NCBI GenBank assembly: GCA_013396635.1
Contig: WBMW01002269.1
Span: 62,001-126,000 of the forward strand
DNA: 64,000 bases
Source of the DNA: Penelope pileata
Lineage: Eukaryota > Chordata > Aves > Galliformes > Cracidae
Direction of reading: 5' to 3'
Of the stretch, positions 27,201 to 36,300 are shown in pieces (position 1 is the first letter of the stretch; each line of letters begins with the position of its first letter). A model generated the notes under the pieces. The model searched no databases. It was not told where the DNA came from and saw only the letters and a list, made by a program, of their open reading frames with translations. The position numbers were made by a program, and so were the translations under genes.

Positions 27201-30200
27201 TCTGATGGTGAGCTTTATTAACATGAAATTAATTGTTTAAGCTATCTTCTTTTTAGATACCAGAAACTCTTTCAAGGTTATACAGGAGTAGGGAAAAAGA
27301 TCATTTGTTCCCACCATCTACTCTCAGATAGCCTATGGCTCTTGCTATGATAAAGCTTTTCTTGACAATACTCTTCAAATGAGCCCAGTTGCCTGTTATA
27401 TAATGCTAAAAGCAATCACACAGTTTCAATCGCTGTTCAGCTGACTGTTCACTAACTCTTCTAGGTATGATAGTAAACCCTGAAATTACACTACTAGCAT
27501 ACTGGGGAGACCAGCAACAGTGAAGAGCTGTGGCCGGGCTTTTTCTACATACTGGAGGATGCAATTCAGCATCACTCAGGTGAGGTGAGGTGTACTACTG
27601 AAAAATTGTTAGCCTTCTTCACACTGCTCTTGTAGAATAGGAGTGTGATTCAGATATTCTTGAATTTAACACTATTAATTTAACATTAATGTTATGGTCA
27701 CATCCAAATCTGGAAGAATTTTGTGGTCCAAGAGTGCTTAATGTAAGATGTTTCTTCTCCGTAGAATTTTGTGTTAAAAAATATATGTATAAATAAATTC
27801 TATTTTACAGCTGTAGAGAAATAGTGTTCAGAGGACATATCCATTCTATTAATTGCTTGTTTAGACTTTTGGATGCATCAGTTAGTGCCTTTGTATTTAC
27901 AAAGTCTATCAAGCTTAAACAGAGTAGGTTTCTGCAGTTGCTTTATAGCCAACAGCCTTTCCTGAGGTATTCTAGTTAAGTTTTTGCATTTTTATCCCTC
28001 ATTTTTGTTTGTGAAAGTAGTGATTACAACATACATGATACCTAGATACAGTTTTTCTTCACTAAGTGTGGTTTAACCTTCCACGCTATTCCGCACACAG
28101 CTTTGTGAGATAACATGTTGCAGTTTTCTCCCCTCATGTAATTCAACAGCATAATAATAATAATCTGACTTTCTTTGACCAAAGGAAAATTATAAGGTTT
28201 AGCTTACTTGAAAATATTTGAAAATAACATGGCAGAAATAATTTTTCAAACAATCAGCGTCTAAATCATCAATGTTGACTAAGTGAAGTATTTATCAGCA
28301 CTTTTATAGCCAGCTACCAACACTCATTCAGTTCTTGGCAATGTCTTTGAAGGAGTTTCAGATATGAAATTCAAGATTGCATTTTGTTCACTCTTGTGAT
28401 TCAGCATATAACTGTTGAAAATCATCCAATTAAATTCTTGAATTTCAAATGTTGTATAGGGCTCTTAGTTCTATGCTACAAGTGAACGGCACAATCTGAA
28501 CTACATCTATACCAACCTACAGATTCATAGATGAACAGAACAGAATAGAACAGACCAGAACAGTTCAGTTACAAGGAATCTACAAAGATCATCTAGTTCA
28601 ACTGCCTGACCACCTAGAGCCAAACAAAAGATAAGCACAATATTGAGGGCATTATCCAGATTCCTCTCGAGCGCTGTCAAGCATAGAGAATCAGTTACCA
28701 CTCTCTAGGGTGCCTATTCTGGTATTTTACCGCCCTCACAGAAATGCTTCTTAGTTAAACAATCTCTATATAAGTCCTGAATTGATTCTTCTTGTAGAAA
28801 ACGAAATAAGAGTGTATTAGGTTTAGAGCGAAGCCCTTGGAATATCTCCTGTAGACTTTTCTCCAGATTCTTGTGTGATGGCACTAGTTACTATATCATT
28901 AAAGACAAAGAAGAGGAGTTTACAGAAAGGAGATATCTGATGATGTCCAAGGTGCGTCAGGCAGAAGGTTAAATACATTGACAGTAATTAGTGCTGCCCT
29001 CATCCTGATACCTTCAAAGTACATAGTCATAGCTGTCTCACACCCCATGTACTAATTTGCATGGGACAGGAGAGGTACAGGATGGATAAGAAAAGAGTGC
29101 AAAGGTTGTACTAAATTGTGTGAGGGCAGCTAAATATGGGATAATATTTCTATTATCCCAGTTCCCTGTCCCTCAGTTCACTGTTGTGGTTTTCTTGAAG
29201 AGAGGAAGAATGCATTATGAAAAGAAAGCATGTGTTTGATTTGATCACTTGTATGTATACAGTTTTGCAAGCAAGTGCCTTGAATTTCTGCAGAGATGCA
29301 CATTATATACTGCTTTAAGGAAACAGTATCTATTGTCTGGGCAAAAACCTGAGTCTTTACTATATGCTACTGCCCTTATTTACATACTATAGAAACCTCA
29401 CACATGCTGACTATCCATAATTTCGTTTTGTGTTACTGGAATAGGTTTTTGCTCATAGAAAGACAAAAATTTCTACAGGAATCAATATCTTGCATATTCA
29501 GTTACATAGGATTTCTGAGTTGACACTTTGCTCGTACTAGTTGTTTTTATTTTCCATTAAAAAAAATCAGAGAAAAAACATATATTACCATAGTTTGTAG
29601 TTTCTGGAACACCACTGTCCCCTGTGTACTAATGTTTAATCCCTAAAGAGAATTAGATGATTTTTTTTTTTTTCTTTTTNNTTTTTTTTGAGACAGGAAG
29701 AACTGTTACATGGCAGAGCTACATAGCTTTCCTGGTCTGTTAAATATTTACAAAGTAAAGTCCTGCATGATTTATTCAAGAAAGGTATGCATTGAAATCT
29801 GGGTACGTTTTTCCATGAAAAGACAAGATAGAATAGTATTCAAAAGGACTAACTTAGATAATCTCTGAACATCCTTCTGATATGAAAGAAAATAATCAGC
29901 CGTTCTAGGAAAGTAAAAATTATTTCTGTTGCAGTGGTAATGAGAAAAGAAAGAACTGTATCTAATAAGTCTCCTAAGGGAAGAGGTTCTTTCTGATCAA
30001 TTGCTCTACCTGAACATTTCAGTGGGCAGAGTTTCAATATTCTTCAGTAAATGGTGTGTTCAAAATTCTTGCAAATATCAGTGCATTACAAAAAACAGGC
30101 TAAGAGCCCTTCTAGCTGTGAACACAACTCTGGATTCAGACCTTATTTACTGGTGTGTTTCTAGCTGCATACAGAAAATATTTGCTACCAGAAAAACGTT

Positions 30201-30838
30201 TCAAATAGTGTTGATTAATTAGCAATGGTAGATTTTATCTTTTATTGATAGTTACTTGCTTAAACTGAAAAACTGATTCACCGTTTCTCATAAAATCATG
30301 TGAGGAGAATAAACTTTAGTTTCATTTTTACATATTCGTTTCCACATAAGCATATTTGGCATAATTATAATACAATGCTTATAATTAATGTGTCATTCTA
30401 ACATTTTAATTCGTTCTCATTGTTCTGAAAAATACTGAAGTAGCAGAAACGTTTCCTTCTTCGCTACATTTACAATTTTTTAGAAACTTACACTGCAAAA
30501 ACTTTGTTTCAGGAGGAAAAACAACACCCACCTCAAATGAAATACAAAATGAGTCTTTCACACTTGCACACTTTGAAATACTTAGAGTAAAAGTATCACT
30601 GAACATTAGTTACTAATATGTATAATATTAGAAACAGCTCAGAATAAACATCTTAAGTACTGACTTAAAGTTATTTCCGTGTTTCATTTAAGATGAAATA
30701 AGCAGTATAACTTGAACGCATAAAAAAGTTAACACAAACACTACTAACCTTAGTGTACTTAATTTTCAGATCTTTGAGTGGTTCTGGAACTGCTGGCAAA
30801 ACTGACGTGGGATTGCTGTCTGAGCCTTGCTTCTTCAT
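216..30838 (-). CDS. ALDH1A1: ALDH1A1, retinal dehydrogenase 1, coding exons 1-12 (3' end outside window)
   Basis: Cytosolic NAD-dependent aldehyde dehydrogenase; the family oxidises retinal to retinoic acid and detoxifies aldehydes, acting as a homotetramer. Twelve minus-strand exons join in phase: 30838-30749, 21666-21562, 17720-17580, 14573-14444, 13405-13344, 11150-11022, 9596-9483, 7727-7625, 7053-6869, 3783-3619, 1861-1704, 290-216. The total is 1457 bases, residues 1-485 plus two bases; about 23 residues and the stop lie off the left edge. Visible sites: oxyanion Asn178, Lys201 in the VVVKPAEQTP motif, Rossmann FTGSTEVG at 252-259, general base Glu277 in LELGGKSP, and nucleophile Cys311 in GQCC. 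Numbering is human +8 because the N-terminus is longer. Exon lengths and phases match my recollection of the mammalian gene. There is no frameshift or nonsense codon, so I infer a functional gene. ALDH1A2 or ALDH1A3 is less likely given the N-terminus and overall match to avian ALDH1A1. Confidence 0.97.
877..1101 (+). mobile_element. CR1 LINE 3' fragment in intron 11
   Basis: It begins with a degraded match to the end of CR1 ORF2 (RLDVRK then FF/SS-type residues) and continues into the typical CR1 tail GTTGGACTCGATGATCCTT, ending near GGATATTCTATAATTC. It is antisense to ALDH1A1, diverged and 5'-truncated. Confidence 0.8.
1704..1861 (-). CDS. ALDH1A1: ALDH1A1 exon 11 (residues 409-460 plus 2 bases)
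   Basis: Acceptor GAAACAG|ATATTT and donor TGTG|GTAAGT, 158 bases, ending in phase 2 inside Trp461. It encodes IFGPVQQIMKFKTADEVIKR and on to FTKDMDKALTF and LQAGTVW. Glu407 at the end of exon 10 and Phe410 here are the NAD-contact EIFGP motif. The acceptor has an unusually poor pyrimidine tract. Confidence 0.96.
3619..3783 (-). CDS. ALDH1A1: ALDH1A1 exon 10 (residues 354-408)
   Basis: Acceptor CATTTAG|ATTGAC and donor GAG|GTAAAA, 165 bases, phase 0. It encodes IDKEQFQKILDLIESGKKEG then ARLECGGGPWGEKGYFIQPT and SNVTDDMRIAKEE. The C-terminal catalytic-domain segment is complete. Confidence 0.97.
6291..6367 (+). repeat. 43-bp tandem duplication, intron 9
   Basis: Two imperfect units, each starting ATGATAATAA and ending TTCAGCC, at 6291 and 6334. 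Confidence 0.85.
6869..7053 (-). CDS. ALDH1A1: ALDH1A1 exon 9 (residues 292-353), catalytic cysteine
   Basis: Acceptor TTTGCAG|TGGATG and donor CAA|GTGAGT, 185 bases. It encodes DAAVEFAHIGLFYHQGQCC and then IAGSRIFVEEPIYDEF through GVQQGPQ. Cys311, the second cysteine of the pair, is the nucleophile. The translation continues open past the donor, but that tail is intronic. Confidence 0.97.
7503..7533 (+). repeat. (CAAA)n microsatellite
   Basis: Seven to eight perfect AAAC units in intron 8. Confidence 0.97.
7625..7727 (-). CDS. ALDH1A1: ALDH1A1 exon 8 (residues 258-291 plus 1 base)
   Basis: Acceptor CCTTTTAG|GTTGGC and donor GACT|GTTAGT, 103 bases, ending in phase 1. It encodes VGKLIKEAAGKTNLKRVS and then LELGGKSPNIIFADAD. 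Glu277 is the ALDH general base. The 75 intronic bases starting 10 bases outside this acceptor are duplicated at 8323-8397. Confidence 0.97.
7738..7812 (+). repeat. 75-bp duplication in intron 7, copy next to exon 8
   Basis: It matches 8323-8397 with three mismatches by eye. It occupies the last 85 bases of intron 7 except the final ten, so it includes the likely branch-point region of the exon 8 acceptor. Confidence 0.93.
8323..8397 (+). repeat. 75-bp duplication in intron 7, upstream copy
   Basis: Second copy of 7738-7812 in direct orientation, 585 bp further into the intron. It lacks the CCTACCTTTTAG end that forms the real acceptor. Confidence 0.93.
9483..9596 (-). CDS. ALDH1A1: ALDH1A1 exon 7 (residues 220-257)
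   Basis: Acceptor AATTCAG|GCAGGA and donor GAG|GTGGTA, 114 bases, phase 0. It encodes AGFPPGVVNIVPGFGPTAG and on to DKVSFTGSTE, the start of the ALDH NAD-binding loop completed by Val-Gly from exon 8. Reading on past the donor gives GTG GTA TAA, an in-frame stop in the intron. Confidence 0.96.
11022..11150 (-). CDS. ALDH1A1: ALDH1A1 exon 6 (residues 177-219)
   Basis: Acceptor TTTCTAG|TGGAAC and donor GAG|GTACGT, 129 bases, phase 0. It encodes WNFPLVMFVWKIAPALCC and then GNTVVVKPAEQTPLTALYM. It carries Asn178, which stabilises the oxyanion in ALDHs, and Lys201 and Glu204, which contact the NAD ribose. Confidence 0.97.
11165..11240 (+). repeat. Short direct duplication, intron 5
   Basis: GGGTATTCAATTACTAAT occurs at about 11165 and again at about 11221. 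The sequence between also contains two TTCAACAGAA copies. Confidence 0.8.
11677..11918 (-). mobile_element. CR1 LINE 3' fragment in intron 5
   Basis: It starts with the reverse complement of the CR1 terminal octamers (TCATAGAATCAT), followed by GGTTGGAAGGGACCTCAAG and the CR1 tail up to the CTCACCACCCTCTCAG segment. It is in the same orientation as the host gene. Confidence 0.9.
13344..13405 (-). CDS. ALDH1A1: ALDH1A1 exon 5 (residues 156-176)
   Basis: Acceptor CCTCTAG|ATGG and donor CCT|GTAAGT, 62 bases; the first two bases complete Asp156. It encodes DGNYFTFTRHEPVGVCGQ then IIP. The QIIP lead-in to the conserved WNFP motif is split exactly at the intron. Confidence 0.96.
14444..14573 (-). 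CDS. ALDH1A1: ALDH1A1 exon 4 (residues 113-155 plus 1 base)
   Basis: Acceptor CTACAG|ACAATG and donor ATGG|GTGAGT, 130 bases, ending in phase 1. It encodes TMEAIDGGKLFSTAYQMD and on to YCAGWADKIHGRTVPM. Residues 137-139 read SLH, where human has TLR, as I recall. Confidence 0.96.
15111..15604 (-). mobile_element. Mariner-like element (Galluhop type), internally deleted
   Basis: The terminal sequence GGTTGCTCCAAAAGTAGTAT at 15111 abuts a TA, as for mariner. Minus-strand pieces resemble mariner transposase, for example SPPLVQIFM, plus a degraded helix-turn-helix region around 15360-15480. The opposite inverted repeat is not recognisable. The family name is recalled, not searched. Confidence 0.75.
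16671..16822 (+). mobile_element. CR1 LINE 3' fragment in intron 3
   Basis: It matches the CR1 tail: GTGGTGGAGTCACCATCCCT, then TTGGACTAGATGATCTTAG and TTTTCCAACCTTAAG, ending just before the expected octamers, of which one degraded copy (ATTCTGCT) remains. Confidence 0.85.
17161..17207 (+). repeat. TTCTTTTAAA short tandem array
   Basis: About four imperfect 10-12-base units in intron 3. Confidence 0.85.
17580..17720 (-). CDS. ALDH1A1: ALDH1A1 exon 3 (residues 66-112)
   Basis: Acceptor TCTCACAG|GCAGAT and donor GCG|GTGAGT, 141 bases, phase 0. It encodes ADVDKAVKAARKAFEFGSPW followed by RTMDASERGRLL and the helix ending RDRLILA, typical of the N-terminal ALDH domain. Confidence 0.96.
17928..17960 (+). 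repeat. Poly-C/poly-A run
   Basis: C-rich run interrupted by TTGG, then an A run, in intron 2. Prone to sequencing error. Confidence 0.9.
18623..18662 (+). repeat. A-rich low-complexity run
   Basis: Seventeen A residues, then GGA and A-run interruptions, in intron 2. Confidence 0.9.
21562..21666 (-). CDS. ALDH1A1: ALDH1A1 exon 2 (residues 31-65)
   Basis: Acceptor CACAG|ATATTTATA and donor AAG|GTAGGA, 105 bases, phase 0 at both ends. It encodes IFINNEWHDSVSGKKFEVF and on to EEGDK, the conserved ALDH1 start of the NAD-binding domain. Confidence 0.96.
23809..23966 (+). repeat. 82-bp tandem duplication, intron 1
   Basis: Two adjacent imperfect units, starting GAAATTGATATCCAAATTTC (23809) and GAAATTGATACCCAAGTTTC (23891), both continuing with ATTTAATAAATGGTAG. 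Confidence 0.92.
24691..24957 (-). mobile_element. CR1 LINE 3' fragment in intron 1
   Basis: It starts with AGAATCACAGGAAGG and runs through a CR1-type tail including CCACAACCTCTCTGGGCA and AAGTGCTTCCTGATGTT. It is moderately diverged. Confidence 0.85.
28521..28800 (-). mobile_element. CR1 LINE 3' fragment in intron 1
   Basis: The start holds an ACAGAACAGAATAGAAC-type terminal array, followed by GATCATCTAGTTCAACTGCC and the CR1 CCCTCACAGAAATGCTTCTT motif. It is an older and more diverged subfamily than the copy at 62 kb. Confidence 0.82.
29661..29689 (+). repeat. Poly-T run with two undetermined bases
   Basis: A T-rich run contains N at 29680 and 29681, so the true run length is unresolved in this assembly. 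Confidence 0.95.
30749..30838 (-). CDS. ALDH1A1: ALDH1A1 coding exon 1 (residues 1-30)
   Basis: ATG at 30838-30836 in a good context (A at -3). It encodes MKKQGSDSN and then a proline-rich stretch ending KIKYTK, the variable N-terminal arm before the ALDH fold. The donor AAG|GTTAGT leaves phase 0. No ATG lies between the predicted transcription start and this codon. The arm is eight residues longer than in human ALDH1A1, as I recall for chicken. Confidence 0.95.
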
Positions 30839-30915
30839 GTTGTCGGTTTTGGAGCTGTACCCTGAAACACGGGTGAAATGAGGTATCAGTGAAGCAAAGC
30901 GATTTTTGTCCTGAC
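30839..30915 (-). other. Predicted ALDH1A1 5' untranslated region
   Basis: The stretch between the predicted start site and the ATG has no upstream ATG. Its length of about 77 bases is inferred from TATA-box spacing, not observed. A TTTCAG at 30867-30862 could instead act as a splice acceptor for an upstream noncoding exon. Confidence 0.55.
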
Positions 30916-30926
30916 TGAGCCCTTAG

Positions 30927-30988
30927 CTTTATTTGTGCTCTTTTATCTGCATCAGCTATGGTATATTTGCATACAGGAATATGATTGG
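30927..30988 (-). promoter_or_regulatory. ALDH1A1 core promoter: CCAAT box, octamer, TATA-like boxes
   Basis: On the minus strand the order is CCAAT (30988-30984), the perfect octamer ATGCAAAT (30972-30965), GATAAAAG (30947-30940) and AAATAAAG (30934-30927), all upstream of the ATG. The human ALDH1A1 promoter is reported to use an NF-Y CCAAT box near -74, an octamer-factor site near -56 and an ATA box near -32. The spacing here is close to that, implying a start near 30915. Factor binding is inferred. Confidence 0.7.
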
Positions 30989-32190
30989 ATGAAAGAATGC
31001 CTTGCAAAGAGAAAATGACACTACTTATTTTTAAGAACAGAAGTAACAGCCTTTTCACTGAGCTGAGAACTCCATATAGAAAATTCTGCTGAAATGATCT
31101 GCTTAGCCAGACACAGAGTTTCATACTGGAGAATACTTTTTAGAGCCTCCTCTTCCTACCTGTAAAATTATTTTCTTTCAGACGGCAGGTTCCCAGATTT
31201 AAGCAAAGTTCTTCTCTTACCTGAAGGCAGCTGTGAAGATAAAGACACAGTTAGCTCTAGAAAAAAACTAAGTGCTTCTCAGTAGTAAGAACAACTCAGC
31301 TAGTAAATATAAACTCCTAGAGATGGAAAATGTTCACTAGGAAACAAGCCACTCCAGGTTGTACTTTAGTATGTTTAAAATAAATTGTAATTCCTGTGAT
31401 TAATATCTGCTTTGTAGATCATAGTGATAAGGGATGACTATGTTGATACAGAGTCCTGCATATTCTTTTCAAGAAATGTAAAGGTAGGAAAAATTGTTTT
31501 ACCCAGAATAGCAAGTACAAAAAACCTCTCTGGGTAAAACCAAGTAAAATTTTATTTTTCCAGGTAGGAGCACAAATTGTAAAGATAAAAATTTTTAGTG
31601 AATGACCTCAATGACCTCAGAAAATCCGAGTTTTTGTCTTTCTAAATAGAAGAAATTTCTTACCAAGGTTGGAAACCACTACAGTGCATATGTCCAGTTC
31701 TAATTATTCAATGAAGATCATACCTCTGCTACAAAGGCAAAAGAAATACCTTTTTCATTAAGTTAAAACATGAAAACATACAGGACATAAGAGTGATCTT
31801 ATGATGCATTAGCTATATGTAACATACTTTCTGAACTAAAAAGCATTCTGTAAGTCTCACTGATAATTTTTGTGTTTGGGTATATGATTGTATCAAGGGT
31901 TTCTGGCCTTTAGAAGAGCCCAAGTAGACTGTGTGTTAGCGATGATTCTCAGAAAAGTCTTCTCCCAATAAAGATTTGTCTGGACGTGAACAGGTTTCAG
32001 CTATCCACTCAGTTATTTGATCAAAGGAGTCCAGCTCTCATTGTTATAATGCTATGATAGCCAAGATTAACAGCTCAGTTACTTTTGGATGCATCCTTCA
32101 GCTTTTCTGCCTCAGCTGACTGGCTCAAGGCATCCCAGTGTAGAACGATATATTTGAAAGCACTTTCTGACCCTAACAGTTTGAATTACA

Positions 32191-32318
32191 TTTCCTTTTT
32201 TCCCCTCCCCCCCCACCTTTTCCCCCTTTTTTACCCTTTTCCCCTCTTTCCTCCCCTTTATTCCTCCTTTTCCCACTTTTTCCCATTTTCCCCCCTTCTT
32301 TCCTCTTTTCCTCTCCAT
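32191..32318 (+). repeat. Polypyrimidine tract
   Basis: About 128 bases that are almost all C or T with only a few A interruptions, in the 5' flank about 1.3 kb upstream of the ALDH1A1 promoter. Confidence 0.95.
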
Positions 32319-33360
32319 TAACAACTCCATTCAAATGTTAATTGCTCAGATTTATATGTCTTAGATGGAATTTAACTGTAGCTGTAACACAAAGACTAGT
32401 GGAATTGCCTGCTTTCAAGAAAAGATAACTTCTCTCCCAAGTGAGATTGTCCTGGATACATTTTTATATTTAGGTACTGTTATGTTTCTGACTCTTTTAC
32501 AAATCATCAAGCTACAAATCAATTACTGTAAGTTCTTTGAAACAGTGGCATTTTATTATTTCCATATCTCTGTATAGCCTGAATGTGCTTAAAGAGGCTT
32601 CAGAGATACTACCCTTCCTGCAAAGTTTTGACTTTTCCAAACATGCTGATAATTATTGCTGTATTTTTCATTCATTAACATATTTTCATTCATTCATTTA
32701 ACACCATCCATTCATTTAACACATGCTTTACCAACTTTTTTTTTTTTTTTTCCCATTTCCTTATTTTACTCTTGGATTGCATATATCACCTGCACTACCA
32801 CATTTACTGTGAGACCTTCCTTTTCCCTCAAAACTTTGTATATTGTTGTAAAAGTCTCATCTCTTAAAAAGATTATTTGTTATCTTCAGCTCTTTGCTTG
32901 CCCTGTAATCTGGTCTTATCTACTGAGTGACTTTTGCTTCAATCGTTAACATTAATGTCATTAATTTCTTCAAGTATTTTGTTTTCCCATATCTGTGAAT
33001 GCCTGACTCTTCTCTTCTTTCCCAGGAAATTCCAACTACTGCTGAGACTAGCTGTTCTTGATCACCCCAATGGCATCTTTCTTCCCATAACTTTCTTATT
33101 TACCTGCAACCTAAGATTCCTACTAAGCTAGTAAAGAAATGATTTCCTTTTCCTCTTTCCATGTTAGTGCTTGTTACAGTTTCTTACTGTTCATTCTCTT
33201 ACTTTTTTTCCTGATACTGCATCACCATTCTGACTCATTTCATCTAAATAAAGATATGCAGTTCAAGTCATGTATCTTTAGTAGATTTTACTTTTTTCCC
33301 CCCAAAATTGGATTAAACAACACTCAGACATTAAACTTGCAAATTTACTTTTTGTAATTT

Positions 33361-33396
33361 TACAAAATTTACAAAATCTACAAAATTTACAAATTT
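33361..33396 (+). repeat. ACAAAATTT short tandem array
   Basis: Three to four imperfect 10-11-base units. Confidence 0.85.
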
Positions 33397-36300
33397 TGTC
33401 ATTTATGGGAATGTTCTAAATGACATATAATCGGCATCTGATGATCTTTCAAAATGCATAACAATTATGCCTTCTAAAAAGTGTGATAATGATCTAAGTA
33501 ACCTCAAAAAATGGAGTTGCTAAAATTAAAAATATTTGAGGAAAATAAACTTTAATACTGATAAATGACATTGTCAAAAATTCTCTGGAATATTAAACAA
33601 ACAGAATTGTATACTTTACCTCACAATTTGCTCGTGGTATTTTATCATCTGTGCTGGATGTAATCAGAGTCTTTAATGCTTAAACATGTTTGCACTTTAT
33701 AAAACTTCATCACAAAATATCACTTGAAAAATCTCTGTTGAAACAATTTGACTGTTAAAGCCAATCCTGAGTAGAATAACTGCTTCTTCCAAATCAGATA
33801 CAGCGAGCTAAGTGATTCATGTGGATATCCTACTGGTACTGAAACTGCCATTATTTTAGGAGTGGAATGTAAGTTTCAAGTGCACCAAAATAGGTTAAAT
33901 GAAGGAGGAAATCATTGAGATTCATAAAATGACTGGACACTCAATCAGAAATTCTTTATTCACCCCGTTAATCTTTCTTATGACGCCCCATCATTGACTG
34001 TATAACAGAAACAAATATCATAATTTAGTGTGCTGTGGAAAGACAGCCATATCAGAGTGAACTGGTCTGAATTTTGTACCACCTTTCCACTCCGAACTGG
34101 GAGTCCAGATGTAGGTGGTATGAACTATATCTGAAAATTCTAATTGTGAAAAAAGAAGTATTCATGTCAAAATAACAAGATATTCAAGGCTACTGTGAAA
34201 ATTCTTTTGACTTTAACAGTGTCTAAGTATAGCACATTTCTGAAAATCCAAACATATATTTTATTTAAATAGATATATCTCTGAGTACAATTAGTAATTC
34301 TTTAGTCATTATAAAATTTCTGTGAGGTATAAACTCATGTAGTGAGGCAGCTGACAGATGCATGAGCATTTAGTTTAGTTTGAAATTTGAGCCCATTGAA
34401 AGATCTTTTACTTTTGCTATGTGGACAATAACATTGTATGAAGAAATGTCCCGGAAGACATTTCTCCATAATGCCTCCACAAACAAGTCTGAACACACAT
34501 CTTAATACTAGCTGCTGTTTGGCTGATTCATACAAACACCTTTGCTTCAGTAATGGCAGTTTAACTTGCTCTGGTTCAGTACAATAAGTACAGAGGCAGA
34601 GTAAGAGGGAGAAAAACTAGTGCTACCCATTTTATTATTATGTTATCAAAATATATTGAATTACTTCTTGATATATGTGCCTGGGCTGCTTGAGAGGATG
34701 CCATAATGGGGCCTACTTTCTGCTAAATCCATGATGACAATTTTGGTCCAAGACACTTTCTGCAGGAAAGCATAAAGTTAAGTGTGTGCTCTGCTCCTAC
34801 ACAAAAGCAACAGTAGAATATGGCTTTTCATTTTTTGTTTGTTGTTGTCTCTTTTACATGCAAATAAAATCCCACTTACTATCAGAGCAATACCATTTCT
34901 TCTGATTTCTTGCACAGATGAGATACTCTCTGATCAACTGTATACAGAAAGGTCTTTGCAACAAGTTTCATGAGAACTTTACCTTTTCACCTTAAGTACT
35001 TTCACAATAGAAAACAAGGTATAATAAGAGAGCAGAGTGTCTAGAAAGGAAAGTTGAGGCTTGGAGTGAAAAATCCACAGCTCTTATTCAAAACAGTAGC
35101 TGCAGTGCAAGTCCTGAGCAAGGAAGTGTCAAGGTTACCCTGTGGACAAATGGCTCTGCAAATCATCAAATTTGCTGTTGAAAACCAGTAAGAAGCCACA
35201 TTTACAAAACCAGTCATATTTCCACTCTCTCAGGTTTTGCTGAACGAAGATGATATGACTTGTCATGATTAGCCCAATGACATGGGATGTTCTTAAAAAA
35301 ATTTTTATCACTCCCATACAGCTATCTACTTCTAAGCTAATTATATACCAATTCTTCATAATCCGTGGTGGGACATAGAGTATTTTACAGTACAGACCTT
35401 CTCACTCTAAAGGACGTATTTAATGTAAATTGACTGAATAGTATTCCAGGGGTGAATTATTGGTGATTGTAAAGGAGTACAAGAACTACTCATCTAAACT
35501 CAGGTGAGATGGGTTTCATCCTTCTTTTCCCCTTCTTTTCTTTTTTGGCTTCCAGTCTATCATTTATGAAAAATTATGTACTTTTGGACAGCAAATAAAG
35601 CTTAACTATATCCTCCTGTGAATAGCAGGCCCTCAGGAGAAGATAAACACATTCTCTCTGCTGAAGAGTCTTTGCTCTTTGAAAGATTGACTGGGAGCCC
35701 AGGAGCGCTTATTTAAAATCTAGCTGGGTATACCTATAGCAAAACGTTTTATTAGAAGCATGTACATCAGACTAAACACATTTTCAGAATGCTCATCACT
35801 CTTTCCTGGACACCTCTTCGTAGTCTCTACTTTCTGTAACATATGTTTCTTGCTGTGTATGCTTTTAGATGGTCTATCTTTTATGAATGGCAGTTTGGTT
35901 ATAAAACAATAAATTCAATACAATCATAAAAACATCAAAGAAATGAAGAAAAATATTAAGGGAAATAGATATATTGTGGCACAATGAGAGACAGCAGTGT
36001 TTCATAAATCGTTAACACAGTACTAAAAATTTAGCTACAGAACCTATTCCAGCCACATGACGCAGTTTGCTCTGGAAGACAAATGTGAAGACCAAGTATA
36101 TGTTATTTCCATATTACAGCATTTCCTAAAAGTTGCAAGGATATTTGTTGACATGTAACATAGTTTCTTTAAGCTGAAATGACTTGTAACTGTTTTTTTC
36201 CTTCTCGAATTTATGATGATTAATTCAAGAAATGATGGTAAAATCAAGAAAACTAAGACAAAATTAAAAGAGGTGGTAACTTCCATAAGGAACATAAGAA

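Larger units (their letters stand above)
21667..30748 (-). other. ALDH1A1 intron 1
   Basis: This 9.1-kb first intron is the longest. It holds two CR1 fragments, an 82-base tandem duplication and a poly-T run with two undetermined bases. First introns often carry enhancers, but I see no specific site I can support. Confidence 0.85.

Noticed and set aside
32085..32330. Frames across the polypyrimidine tract
   Set aside because: Low-complexity translation of a simple-sequence tract.
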